Of a stretch of 40,228 bases of DNA, positions 33,156-40,228 are shown in pieces. A program made the translations under genes and the position numbers. Under the pieces are notes generated by a model. The model did not search any database, had not been told where the DNA came from, and saw nothing but the letters and a program-made list of their open reading frames with translations. Location of the stretch: the NCBI GenBank assembly GCA_021847645.1, contig JAJZQG010000057.1, positions 1-40,228 on the forward strand, read 5' to 3'. Position 1 is the first letter of the stretch. Each line of letters opens with the position of its first letter. The stretch is from Myxococcales bacterium. Lineage in GTDB: Bacteria > Myxococcota_A > Polyangia > Polyangiales > Polyangiaceae.

Positions 33156-33328
33156 CCGGCCAGCCGCGATGCCTGCTCCGGGTCGAGCATCGAGCGCCAC
33201 GCGAGCCTGCCGGCGAAACGCCAGTCCTTGGCGAGCTCCGACAGACGCTCGAGCAGGATCTGGTCGCTACGCGCGTCGGCGAGGGCGCGCTTGATCTTGT
33301 CCCGGAGCTCGGCGTGGGTATCGGCCAT
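33095..33328 (-). CDS. Small hypothetical protein
   Basis: A 77-residue, mainly helical, soluble protein: MADTHAELRDKIKRALADAR, then LLERLSELAKDWRFAGRLAW. I recognise no family. Its first 55 residues look like real protein, with amphipathic helices and balanced charge, while the last 20 lie antisense to the end of the GtrA-like gene. It is 66 bp downstream of the beta-propeller lipoprotein gene on the same strand and could be its cotranscribed partner. No strong Shine-Dalgarno sequence precedes ATG 33328. Confidence 0.45.
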   Translation of the reverse strand: MADTHAELRDKIKRALADARSDQILLERLSELAKDWRFAGRLAWRSMLDPEQASRLAGQSAAVDSAAGARKIRPQSG

Positions 33329-33394
33329 GAGGTGCGGCGAAAGCCGTCTCGCGGCGTATGCGGACGGTGCAACGGGCGGCGCGTTTCCCTCCCC

Positions 33395-35683
33395 TCAAGG
33401 CATCAGCGCGATGTCCGCCACGTCCTCACCGAGATGCCCCAGGCGCTGCACCTTCACCCGGTCGGTCGCGATCGAGTACACCAGATCGTCCAGGAACACG
33501 CTGCGCTTCACCGCCGAGTTCGCGTTCGACCACCACGTCGAGCAGCTCGCGCCCTTGGTCCCGTGGTCCACGCCGCCCAGCCGGGTGAATCCCCGCTCGA
33601 CGTTCACGTCGTAGACCAGCAATCCCGAGAACGCCAACGTGTCGCCGTAGGTGCCGTCCCCGCCTCCCTCGCAGATCGTCATCGGAATCGCTAGCAGCCC
33701 CCTGTCCGCAAAGTAGTTGAATGCCAGATGGTCCGTCGCCGCCTCCGAGCTCGAGCCCCGTGTGCCGATCTTCTCCCTGTGCAGCAGCTTGGGCTCGGTC
33801 GGGTTGCGCACGTCGAACAGCTGCAGGATCACCCCGTCGAAGTACGCAAAATCCCCGTGGTCGTTCGCGTCGAACCCGATCGACAGCAGGTGGTCCGGAT
33901 CGATCCTGTGCATGTAGGTGGAGAATCCGGGGATCTTCAGCTCGCCCAGGATCGACGGCCGAGACGGCTCGTACAGGTCAATCACGAACAGCGGGTCGGT
34001 CTTCTTGAAGGTCACTACATAGCCCCGGTCACCGTCGAACCGGACGGCGCGGATGTCCTCCCCGCGTGCAATGTTATCCACCGCGCCGACCCGCACCAGG
34101 TTGCCGTTCCCGCTCTCCGCCAAGACCGACACGGCGCTCTCCACATTCGGGTCGGGCACCCTGCCGCGCGTGGTCGCAACACGCAGATAGCCGTACCACT
34201 CGTCCATCGCGAACTGGTTGAGCACGTGCCCGGGCACCACGCCGCTGCCCACGTAGCGCGTCTCCTTCGGGCTGGCGCCGATACGGAACTTGTGGACCTC
34301 GCTGGCCTCGTTCACCTGGCTGTAGAACGAGTACCATCGGCCCGCCCTGCTCTGCCGCTGGTGCACCACCGACAGGTACAGCGCGTCCGCCGACGCGAAG
34401 ACCGCTCCCGGACGGCTCTGGATCGTCGCCGTCGTGGCGGGCTGGGCGTCGTCGCGCATGTCGAACGAAACGACCGTCGTGAACGCCGCGCCGTCGGTGA
34501 ACGACGTCCGCAGCAGGCCCTCGCACAGCGGCTTGCTCACGCCCTTGTCCCGGATGGCCGGCAGCCAGGCGCTCTGTTGCCGCAGCTTTCGCTCGTTGTC
34601 GAGCTTGAGCCTCGCGAACTTCGCCCTCACGACCGCCTCCGGCGTGCCGCACGTCTCCAGCCCCGGCGGCCACGTCTCGTACTGCGGCTTGGGCGCGTCG
34701 TTGTCCGCCACGACCGTGTGCACCGTATCGCCGATTCTCCGCGCAGCCATCAGCGACCCCGATAGATCGATCTGCCGGCTGAGCTTCGGCGCCGCCCGAT
34801 CCGCAATGTCGAAAATCAGCACGCTCGTCGAGCTCCCGTCGCCGGAGAACTGGCAGTCGTAGCCGTAGGTGCAACGGTTGCGCGGCGCCACGCTCGCCGC
34901 GTACACCACCGCGCGATCGCCCTGCACGAAGATCTCGCGTACCGCGCCAGGCACCTTGGTGATCGACACCACGCGCGGATTCATCGCCTCGACGATCCGC
35001 AGCGCGCCGTTCATTCCCAGATACACGTAGCGGCCGTCGGTCTTGACGATGTCGGCCTCGTCGACGCCCGCTACTTGATTGTTCGTGCCCGACGCTGCGG
35101 TGGCTTTCGCGGGCTGCCGTGCGGAGGAGCCCGCGCCGGTGCCGGCGCCATGGCCGATCGTGCCGATCGAGCCGAGGCCGATCCCCTCGCCTCTTCCACC
35201 GCCGCCTTCGCCTATGCCGCTCAGTCCCAGCCCGCCCGCACCGTACGCCTCGCCCACCGCGCCCATCCGCACGTTCGGCGGCGGCCTGTTGCGCCAGCGA
35301 TCTTCCTCCCAACAGCCCGGCTGCGACTCCACCCAGCTGCGATAGGACTCGTCCACGTCGGCCCGCATCTGCCGCACCAGCGCGTCCACCTGCCTGCGCG
35401 CGATCGCCTGGTAGTCGTCGCAGGACATCGACACCAGCCTCGCCTCGGCCAGGGTGTTGGCTGCCGGCTCGCCCGCCATGGCCACCGTCACCACGGGAGG
35501 CGCGGGCCGCGGCGGGGATGGAGGCGCCACCCTCGCCACGGGCGTTGCCGCGGCCTTGGGCGACGGCGTGGCGGCCGCCGGGGGCGCAGCCGATGCTCGC
35601 ATGGGCCCGGCGCTCGGAACACAGCCCGCAAGGCCCGCAAACACAAGTGTGACAGCCGCTTGCCCGAAGCGAGATGATGTCAT
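33395..35683 (-). CDS. Beta-propeller domain lipoprotein
   Basis: A 762-residue secreted lipoprotein. The signal peptide MTSSRFGQAAVTLVFAGLAG ends at C (lipobox LAGC), followed by an Ala/Pro-rich linker and a Gly-rich stretch near 160-190. The hallmark TNNQVAGVDEADIVKTDGRY opens a C-terminal beta-propeller domain of about 550 residues (the Beta_propel family of secreted proteins, distantly WD40-like), with repeated blades such as FVQGDRAVVYAAS, LFVIDLYEPSRPSILGELK and LQLFDVRNPTEPKLL. Probably a surface or periplasmic binding scaffold; ligand unknown. GAGGA eight bases before ATG 35683 fixes the start. Confidence 0.85.
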   Translation of the reverse strand: MTSSRFGQAAVTLVFAGLAGCVPSAGPMRASAAPPAAATPSPKAAATPVARVAPPSPPRPAPPVVTVAMAGEPAANTLAEARLVSMSCDDYQAIARRQVDALVRQMRADVDESYRSWVESQPGCWEEDRWRNRPPPNVRMGAVGEAYGAGGLGLSGIGEGGGGRGEGIGLGSIGTIGHGAGTGAGSSARQPAKATAASGTNNQVAGVDEADIVKTDGRYVYLGMNGALRIVEAMNPRVVSITKVPGAVREIFVQGDRAVVYAASVAPRNRCTYGYDCQFSGDGSSTSVLIFDIADRAAPKLSRQIDLSGSLMAARRIGDTVHTVVADNDAPKPQYETWPPGLETCGTPEAVVRAKFARLKLDNERKLRQQSAWLPAIRDKGVSKPLCEGLLRTSFTDGAAFTTVVSFDMRDDAQPATTATIQSRPGAVFASADALYLSVVHQRQSRAGRWYSFYSQVNEASEVHKFRIGASPKETRYVGSGVVPGHVLNQFAMDEWYGYLRVATTRGRVPDPNVESAVSVLAESGNGNLVRVGAVDNIARGEDIRAVRFDGDRGYVVTFKKTDPLFVIDLYEPSRPSILGELKIPGFSTYMHRIDPDHLLSIGFDANDHGDFAYFDGVILQLFDVRNPTEPKLLHREKIGTRGSSSEAATDHLAFNYFADRGLLAIPMTICEGGGDGTYGDTLAFSGLLVYDVNVERGFTRLGGVDHGTKGASCSTWWSNANSAVKRSVFLDDLVYSIATDRVKVQRLGHLGEDVADIALMP

Positions 35684-35895
35684 GGTAGGCGTCCTCGTAG
35701 CGATCGATGAGTAAGACAGCACCGGGCCGTCGGGCTTTGAGACCGCATCACGACCGGAAGGTTTCCGGACACGGTCAGGACCGGCGACGGCGCCGAACAC
35801 TCCGCATCCCCCAGCGGGTCAGCCCAGTGCTCGCCCAGCCCCCGCCCAGCCCGTCGTGCTACGCGACGCCTCTCGCCCCCGCACGGCGCCTCGGG

Positions 35896-36303
35896 TCATC
35901 CCGGCACCGGGCCGAACTCCACTCTCCAGATGCCGTCGCGATCGCTCGGCACCTCCAGATCCAGCCAGAACTCGTCGGGACTCTCGACGCGCGGGAAGGT
36001 GATGCACGCCAGCCGAAGTGTTCCGGAGCAGCCTGGTTCAACCAGGTGCGGGTGGTCGTGCCCGAGCAGCGCGACGGCCTCCTCGACAATCGCGTGCAGG
36101 TTCAGCAGAGCCGTCTCGGCCGCTCGCGCCAGCCGCGCATCGGGACCGGTAGCCGGCCCGGCAATCGTCAGCGCGACGGGGTGCCCCTGGTGTTCCACCG
36201 TGCCGTGCCACTTGTCGCCGTGCCATTCGAGCTGGCCGAGCCCCGTGCCGTCGCCGGCCCGTGGCGATGTAGGAAGACGCGAGGAAGGGGAGAGCGAGTC
36301 CAT
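35896..36303 (-). CDS. Small hypothetical protein (DUF2262/DUF6985-like ending)
   Basis: A 135-residue soluble protein. Beta-rich N-terminal part (LGQLEWHGDKWHGTVEHQGHP), a central helix (ARAAETALLNLHAIVEEAVALL) and a C-terminal strand pair ending EFWLDLEVPSDRDGIWRVEF. This end resembles small immunity- or SMI1-neighbour-type DUF proteins where DGD(R/H)-IWRVEF-like endings occur, but I cannot name the family securely. A possible sigma-70 promoter (TTGCCG, 16 bases, TACGCT) lies at 36386-36413 on the minus strand. Start ATG 36303 has no clear ribosome site. Confidence 0.55.
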   Translation of the reverse strand: MDSLSPSSRLPTSPRAGDGTGLGQLEWHGDKWHGTVEHQGHPVALTIAGPATGPDARLARAAETALLNLHAIVEEAVALLGHDHPHLVEPGCSGTLRLACITFPRVESPDEFWLDLEVPSDRDGIWRVEFGPVPG

Positions 36304-36385
36304 GACGTTCTCGGGCGCGGGCAGAAGACAGTGATGAGAGAGGCGGTCTGCTTTCCTGAATCTTCGGCCGAGCTATCAACGACCC

Positions 36386-36413
36386 AGCGTAGCCCAGCCC
36401 GCGACAACGGCAA
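36386..36413 (-). promoter_or_regulatory. Possible promoter of the small hypothetical gene
   Basis: On the minus strand TTGCCG (36408-36413) and TACGCT (36386-36391) are 16 bases apart in an otherwise gene-free 238-bp gap. Confidence 0.22.
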
Positions 36414-36541
36414 GAGTTTGTTCCGTGTCACCTTCTTTTATGAAGAATGCGCCTAGCGAGAACGGAAACCGAGCGAAGGCGACCGCCTCCCAGCCAGCTT
36501 GGCCGGGGCGTGACACCGCGTGGACCACCGAGCCTGCCGCG

Positions 36542-36952
36542 CTACTCGGAGGGCGTCGGAGCCTGCGCCTCCGCAGCCCCCGCGTCGGCAGGGGCTTCAG
36601 CAAACGGGTCGGCACCCGCGCCGTCGGTGCACTGAAGCGCCTTGCCGCCCACGAACGCCTGCATCGAGTCGGTCGTGCCCACCGGCCCGCCTGTCTCTGA
36701 CTCGATCAACGCGTGCGTCGCCTTGTGATCGGCGGCCGAATTGCGGAATTCGTTCATCGCGTTCTGATTGGCCGCGGCCTGGTCCTTGCCTCGGCCCCTG
36801 CCCGCGATCTCGGCGATCACCTTGCAGTGAAGCGGTTTGTCGGACTCGTGCACGACAGGAATCGACTTGGCATCCGCGCGCAAAGCGACGGGCCCCGCGC
36901 AACCTGCTGCGAGGGCGAACGCGGCGAACATGGCTGGCAGCAACTGTCTCAT
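36542..36952 (-). CDS. Small lipoprotein (DUF4156-like)
   Basis: A 136-residue lipoprotein. Signal peptide MRQLLPAMFAAFALAAGC with lipobox AAGC. The mature domain VHESDKPLHCKVIAEIAGRG, then NAMNEFRNSAADHKATHALIE, ends in GGKALQC. It follows the pattern of small DUF4156-type outer-membrane lipoproteins, in which a helix-bearing N/A-rich stretch sits between two conserved cysteines. The Ala/Pro/Glu-rich tail (about 25 residues) is disordered. GGAG seven bases before ATG 36952 fixes the start. Role unknown; these proteins are often induced by envelope stress. Confidence 0.65.
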   Translation of the reverse strand: MRQLLPAMFAAFALAAGCAGPVALRADAKSIPVVHESDKPLHCKVIAEIAGRGRGKDQAAANQNAMNEFRNSAADHKATHALIESETGGPVGTTDSMQAFVGGKALQCTDGAGADPFAEAPADAGAAEAQAPTPSE

Positions 36953-37063
36953 GGGCGATCTCCGTGGGCAGGATACCAGACGGCAGGCTCCCTGCGCAGT
37001 TCGTGGCGACGAAGGGCCAGGTCGACCGCGTGTGGCGGGTTCTCGGTCCCCGCTGAATGACAA

Positions 37064-37879
37064 TCAGCCGAGCTCGCCGCTCGGACCGCTCGCGCGGCGA
37101 CGCACGAAGTCGTCGATGAGCGCGCGCGCGATGCTCAGCTTGGGCGGCGGCACCCGCGGCAGGGCGTCCGGCGCAAACCAGCCCGCTTCCGCGATCTCGG
37201 ACGGCTCGCAGACGATCTCGCCCCCTGCCCAGCGCGCCGTGAAGCCGACCATGAGCGACTCGCCGAGCGGCCAGGGCTGACTGCCGAAGTACTGGATGTC
37301 CGCCACGGCAATCCCTGCCTCTTCCTTGACCTCCCGCACGACGGCGTCTTCGAGCGACTCGCCCACTTCCACGAAGCCGGCGAGCGTGCTGAAGAACGGT
37401 GGAGGAAAACGCACGCCGCGGGCGAGCAGCGCGCGACCATCGCGTTCGACAAGGACGATGATGGCCGGCGAGAGGCGGGGATACGCGCCATGACCGCAGC
37501 GCGTGCAGGTCCTCACCCGCTCGAGCCGCGAGCGCTCGGTCTGTGCGCCGCACCGCCCGCAGAATCGATGGTCGCGATCCCAAGCCGTGAGCGCAAGCGC
37601 GCGCCCCGCGATGCCGAAGTCCTCATCGGACACCGCGCCGAACAGCTGGCGCAGCGCAACCGGGTGGGTCCCTGGGGGACCACATTCCGCGTCGTCCAGC
37701 CGCCATGCGAAGCAGGGCGCGCCTTCGAGCTCGCCCAGGTACAGAGCCTGGTCGGGAACCGGACCGTTCGGGATCCGTGCGCCGTTTCGGCCATCCTGCA
37801 CCACGCACAGGGACTGCCCGCTGAGCACGAACAGACGGCCATGCGTCGCCGACGAGGTGATTCCGGGTATGAAGGTCAC
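37064..37879 (-). CDS. nudC: NAD(H) pyrophosphatase, Nudix family
   Basis: A 271-residue NudC-type enzyme, which splits NADH (and NAD caps on RNA) into nicotinamide mononucleotide and AMP. It has the N-terminal NudC-like domain (LGELEGAPCFAW), a zinc ribbon CGRCGAQT with CTRCGHGAYPR, the Nudix box G-x5-E-x7-RE-x2-EE-x-G in GFVEVGESLEDAVVREVKEEAG, and the family-specific SQPWP followed by ESLM. In the Escherichia coli enzyme this motif reads SQPWPFPxS. GTG 37879 was chosen because it gives the usual length; the frame is open to 38041 upstream. It is divergent from the lipoprotein gene at 38106. Confidence 0.92.
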   Translation of the reverse strand: MTFIPGITSSATHGRLFVLSGQSLCVVQDGRNGARIPNGPVPDQALYLGELEGAPCFAWRLDDAECGPPGTHPVALRQLFGAVSDEDFGIAGRALALTAWDRDHRFCGRCGAQTERSRLERVRTCTRCGHGAYPRLSPAIIVLVERDGRALLARGVRFPPPFFSTLAGFVEVGESLEDAVVREVKEEAGIAVADIQYFGSQPWPLGESLMVGFTARWAGGEIVCEPSEIAEAGWFAPDALPRVPPPKLSIARALIDDFVRRRASGPSGELG

Positions 37880-38105
37880 GAGGGCGCTAGCATGGTGCCG
37901 GAGCGCGCGGCGCGCCAGCCCGCAATGGGCTTGCGAAAGCCGGTTCACGTTGACCTGCCGCCAACGGCGAACAGGCAGGTGCCATGCGACGGACGTGACG
38001 ACGAACCAAGACGCGGTCCGAAGGTGCGAGGCGGCGCGCATCGCGCGCGTGTCAGCCTCGTTCTTTGCCCATTCCCGTCACGCCGAGGTATTGGCCAGTG
38101 TCGCC

Positions 38106-38552
38106 ATGACGCTCCGCCCCCTTCCCCACTTGCTGGTCGCGTGCGCACTCCTGGCTGCCTGCTCCCGTGGCAACCCGGCAGAACGCGAGGTCGAGCTCAT
38201 GCGGCGGGATGCCTGCAGGGGCGATGCGCGCTCCTACTTCGGACGCGTCAATCGTCCCAGGCTCACCGCCAATGTGACCGGCAGGATGGTGAGCACAGCA
38301 AGGCGGCGCAGCTCGCCCGCGGCCTCGGTCCTGCCGCCTCAACAGATGGAGAACGAGGCGCAAGCTCAGGTGCGACACCTTCTGGATGAATGGGAGGATG
38401 ACGTCGCCAAAGGCACGCACGGGCATCTGTGCAGAATGAAGGTCGAGGGGACCACCGACCACTACGTGGTCGTGCGTCATCCGAACGGCAAGCTCGGGCG
38501 TTGGTACTTCGGAAATGAGGATGGGGAGCTTCGGCTGACCGACGTGCAGTAG
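38106..38552 (+). CDS. Small lipoprotein of unknown function
   Basis: A 148-residue exported protein. The signal sequence [19 protein letters not shown] has a standard lipobox (LAAC). The mature part begins with a basic, helix-poor region ([18 protein letters not shown]) and ends with a conserved-looking beta hairpin [20 protein letters not shown]. Two further cysteines (DACRG, HLCRM) may pair. ATG 38106 is the only start giving the signal peptide at the N-terminus. A weak promoter (TTGCCC, 18 bases, TATTGG) ends 11 bases upstream. A 21-bp repeat array and a terminator follow within 200 bp. Confidence 0.6.
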   Translation: MTLRPLPHLLVACALLAACSRGNPAEREVELMRRDACRGDARSYFGRVNRPRLTANVTGRMVSTARRRSSPAASVLPPQQMENEAQAQVRHLLDEWEDDVAKGTHGHLCRMKVEGTTDHYVVVRHPNGKLGRWYFGNEDGELRLTDVQ

Positions 38553-38570
38553 CGTCCTCGCGACAGGGCC

Positions 38571-38654
38571 CCGGCTCCGTTCCATCGGCTGCCGGCTCCG
38601 TTCCATCGGCTGCCGGCTCCGTTCCATCGGCTGCCGGCTCCGTTCCATCGGCTG
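38571..38654. repeat. Four perfect 21-bp tandem repeats
   Basis: Four identical units beginning CCGGCTCCGTTCCATCGG (21 bp each) run from 38571 to 38654. The last copy, with the DNA after it, forms a perfect CCATCGG/CCGATGG hairpin (38645-38661). The units are directly adjacent with no spacers, so this is a minisatellite and not a CRISPR array. It lies 18 bp after the lipoprotein gene. Confidence 0.9.
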
Positions 38655-38728
38655 CCGATGGGCGAGCGGCACGTTGCGAACGCGTTCCCCCAACGTGCGC
38701 CGTCAAGCCGCCCGGCCACAAACGACGA

Positions 38729-38753
38729 ACGCCCCGGTGAACGGGGCGTCTTT
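38729..38753 (+). terminator. Rho-independent terminator
   Basis: An 8-bp perfect stem ACGCCCCG/CGGGGCGT with loop GTGAA (38729-38749) is followed by CTTT. It would end transcripts from the lipoprotein gene at 38106. The stretch 38754-38886 up to the ORF6N gene contains nothing else I recognise; no tRNA fits there. Confidence 0.6.
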
Positions 38754-38886
38754 GGTTGCGCGGGGGCGGTCCAGACGCTGTACCACGGGGCCTGACGGGA
38801 GTTCCGGGTGGAGCTGGGGAGGGCGGCGTGATGCGGGGCTGCATCTACCGGGCTCTTCCGGCCACCGGACGGACGGTGTAGACGGG

Positions 38887-39423
38887 ATGGCGATGACCGC
38901 GCCTTCGAGTTCCATCGTCCCGGCCGAACGGATCACGCAGGCGATCCTGATCGTCCGCGGGCACAAGGTGATGCTCGACCAGGATCTTGCCTCCCTGTAC
39001 GGCGTCCAGACGAAGGTCCTGATCCAGGCCGTCAAACGCAACATCGGCCGTTTCCCCGCTGACTTCATGTTCCAGCTCACAGACCAGGAGTTCGCCAACT
39101 TGAGGTCACAATCTGTGACCTCAAGTGCCTGGGGCGGCCGCCGGTACCCGCCCTACGCGTTCACCGAACAGGTCGTGGCGATGCTGTCGAGCGTGCTCAA
39201 CACCGAGCGCGCCATCGAGGTCAACATCGCCATCATGCGCACGTTCGTGCAGCTCCGCGCGATGCTGGCTTCGAACGCCGAGCTGGCAGCGAAGCTCGCG
39301 CGCCTCGAGAAGAAGTACGACGCGCAGTTCAAGGTCGTGTTCGACGCCATCCGCCAGCTCATGTCGCCGACGGTCCCGGCGAAGCGGCGGATCGGATTCG
39401 GGAGGCAACGGGACCGATCTTGA
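38887..39423 (+). CDS. ORF6N (KilA-N-like) domain protein
   Basis: A 178-residue protein. The ORF6N domain, a small DNA-binding domain common in phage antirepressors and mobile elements, runs from about residue 12 to 100. It contains [59 protein letters not shown] and [16 protein letters not shown] coiled coil ([19 protein letters not shown]) follows. Normal family members have AFTEQGVAML; here the glycine is replaced ([10 protein letters not shown]). The gene contains one perfect 29-bp palindrome (39098-39126), encoding [10 protein letters not shown], and its stop codon lies inside a second related palindrome. Such genes are often scattered and mobile; the chromosomal role is unclear. ATG 38887 or 38893 are both possible. 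Confidence 0.85.
   Translation: MAMTAPSSSIVPAERITQAILIVRGHKVMLDQDLASLYGVQTKVLIQAVKRNIGRFPADFMFQLTDQEFANLRSQSVTSSAWGGRRYPPYAFTEQVVAMLSSVLNTERAIEVNIAIMRTFVQLRAMLASNAELAAKLARLEKKYDAQFKVVFDAIRQLMSPTVPAKRRIGFGRQRDRS
39098..39126. repeat. Perfect 13-bp inverted repeat inside the ORF6N gene
   Basis: The left arm ACTTGAGGTCACA (39098-39110), a 3-base spacer ATC and the exactly complementary right arm (39114-39126) form a dyad within the coding sequence. The core is ACA-N3-TGT. Confidence 0.95.
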
Positions 39424-39444
39424 GGTCACAAATTGTGATCTCAA
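39420..39444. repeat. Second copy of the palindrome, overlapping the ORF6N stop codon
   Basis: TTGAGGTCACA (39420-39430), spacer AAT and an 11-base right arm (39434-39444) with one mismatch form a near-perfect dyad. The left arm is identical to bases 3-13 of the arm at 39098. The TGA stop (39421-39423) lies in the left arm. Core ACA-N3-TGT. Confidence 0.9.
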
Positions 39445-39476
39445 ACGAACCTCCTCGATGCGGCCCCTGGGCGATT

Positions 39477-39495
39477 GTGAAACAAGCTGTTTCAC
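39477..39495. repeat. Third dyad with the same core, downstream of the ORF6N gene
   Basis: GTGAAACA (39477-39484), spacer AGC and TGTTTCAC (39488-39495) form a perfect 8-bp inverted repeat, again with ACA-N3-TGT. The 39445-39612 region contains no convincing gene. Confidence 0.75.
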
Positions 39496-39612
39496 CAGCC
39501 TGGCGTCGGGGCAGCCCGCGGCGAAACTTCGCATTAACAGCACGTTCCGCGACGAGAAGCCCTTCCTGTCCGGGTAGACCTCGCGCAGGTCCTGCGAGAG
39601 CCGGTCGCGTTG

Positions 39613-39935
39613 ATGCACTCTGCTCCCGTGGCTGACGCACCGTTGACGCTGCATCCCGGCGTTGCCCGCCTGATGGCGGAGAACGTCGCGCTGCGCGACG
39701 AGCTGGCGCGCGCGTACGCGTAGATCGAGGATCTGCTGCACGTCGTGAGGCCGCACATCCTTGCGCTGCACCAGGTCAAGCTCGGCGCCTGGGAGGCGAA
39801 GGTGCTGGCGCTCGAGTGCGAGGTGGGTCGGATGAGGCGCAAGGCGGAGCTCACCCAGGCTGAGTGCAACGTCGGCAAGTCGCCCGACCTTGCCGCCATC
39901 GACGCGCATCTCGACCTCGAGTTCCGAAGGGCGGG
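39613..39935 (+). pseudogene. Coiled-coil protein gene interrupted by an in-frame stop
   Basis: Translation from ATG 39613 gives MHSAPVADAP, LHPGVARLMAENVALRDEL and ARAYA, then a TAG (39721-39723), and continues in frame with IEDLLHVVRPHILALHQVKL, GAWEAKVLALECEV and PDLAAIDAHLDLEF up to about 39935. The two halves form one continuous helical, heptad-like protein (leucine spacing in both). In my recollection such N-terminal coiled coils occur in DnaJ-domain proteins of bacteria, but no J domain is present here; after LEF the frame loses its character. Likely broken by a point mutation (GAG to TAG would suffice) and truncated. Confidence 0.5.
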
Positions 39936-40144
39936 CCGGTGGCGGCGCCGGTGCAACGCAAACTGGAGTTGGACGGCGATCCGGAAGCGCACGGTGTCTC
40001 GGACGAGGCTTTGGCCGAGGAGCAGGAGGCGAGCGCGCGCGCGGCGAGCGCGTCGCTGCCGAGCCCCACGGTGGCTGGGGTTGGTGGAGGCGGGGTTGGT
40101 GGGAGAGTGGGTGCCCCCTCATAGCTGTTAGCAGTTCTGGCGAC

Positions 40145-40228
40145 GGTCACGGTCACGGTCACGGTCACGGTCACGGTCACGGTCACGGTCACGGTCACGG
40201 TCACGGTCACGGTCACGGTCACGGTCAC
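40145..40228. repeat. Hexanucleotide tandem repeat, 14 perfect copies, reaching the window end
   Basis: GGTCAC is repeated 14 times without error from 40145 to the last base. The frames give Gly-His, Val-Thr or Ser-Arg dipeptide repeats, and no gene depends on it in the window. The true length is unknown because the sequence stops inside it; an assembly break or contig end is likely. Confidence 0.95.

Noticed and set aside
32520..33200. Upstream extension of the lipoprotein frame 31542-32519
   Set aside because: It lies antisense to the GtrA-like gene and would bury the signal peptide inside the protein.
38571..38654. CRISPR array
   Set aside because: Repeats are directly adjacent with no unique spacers, and no cas genes are present.
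38754..38880. tRNA gene after the terminator at 38729
   Set aside because: No T-loop (GGTTCGAAT-type) or acceptor pairing can be assembled there.
854..39723. All four in-frame stops of the broken genes are TAG (854, 1333, 1524 minus, 39721), hinting at amber recoding
   Set aside because: TAG is also the natural stop of intact genes here (NifH-like at 6143, lipoprotein at 10294, TnpA, metallophosphoesterase, kinase), and three of the genes with TAG also show frameshifts or truncation. Ordinary nonsense mutation is the simpler explanation.

Overview
The window is high-GC DNA from what is most probably a myxobacterium (Polyangia/Myxococcia type). The grounds are: two secreted proteins (19101-20438 and 22583-24319) ending in MYXO-CTERM-like tails (Cys-Gly-Cys, membrane segment, Arg-rich end); MopE-type Cys/Asp repeats; many Gly/Ser-rich lipoproteins; a eukaryote-like citrate synthase; and an Hanks-type Ser/Thr kinase. 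No rRNA, tRNA or CRISPR array was seen. All family names come from reading motifs by eye; no database search was run.

Left part (1-7170): a partly decayed radical-SAM locus. It holds remnants of three different B12-binding radical SAM proteins (1-227 minus, 574-1353 plus, about 1350-1680 minus), all broken by frameshifts, in-frame stops, an inversion-like junction or the window edge. Next come two intact radical SAM proteins with similar C-terminal Cys clusters (1831-2889 minus; 3163-4464 plus), an IS200/IS605-type element (4591-5256), a full-length NifH/BchL-like ATPase with both 4Fe-4S cysteines (5331-6143), and an uncharacterised protein with GYPxCC and PCSxxC motifs (6220-7170). No NifD/K, BchN/B or CfbD-like partner is visible. 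This is the best candidate for an undescribed system: a NifH-type reductase linked to radical SAM chemistry.

Middle part (7387-22088): ordinary chromosomal genes, mostly on the minus strand: citrate synthase, a CDP-alcohol phosphatidyltransferase (phosphatidylserine synthase type), a lipoprotein, a membrane sulfatase-superfamily protein, a prolyl oligopeptidase, a GNAT acetyltransferase, a small zinc ribbon, a tandem-domain CoA-transferase III with only one intact active site, a GDSL/SGNH esterase, a secreted metallophosphatase and a GT-C-type membrane glycosyltransferase.

Right part (22583-38552): mostly envelope proteins: a Cys-rich MYXO-CTERM protein, several lipoproteins, a Pro-rich outer-membrane barrel, a lipoprotein beta-propeller and a GtrA-like membrane protein. 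With them are a cytosolic zinc-ribbon Ser/Thr kinase, an NAD(H) pyrophosphatase (NudC-like) and small hypothetical proteins. Many genes lack a Shine-Dalgarno sequence and carry a -10-like hexamer 5-8 bases before the start codon, which suggests leaderless transcripts.

Right edge (38553-40228): a 4 x 21-bp tandem repeat, a terminator, an ORF6N-domain gene containing and followed by palindromes that share an ACA-N3-TGT core, a broken coiled-coil gene, and 14 perfect GGTCAC hexamers in which the window ends.
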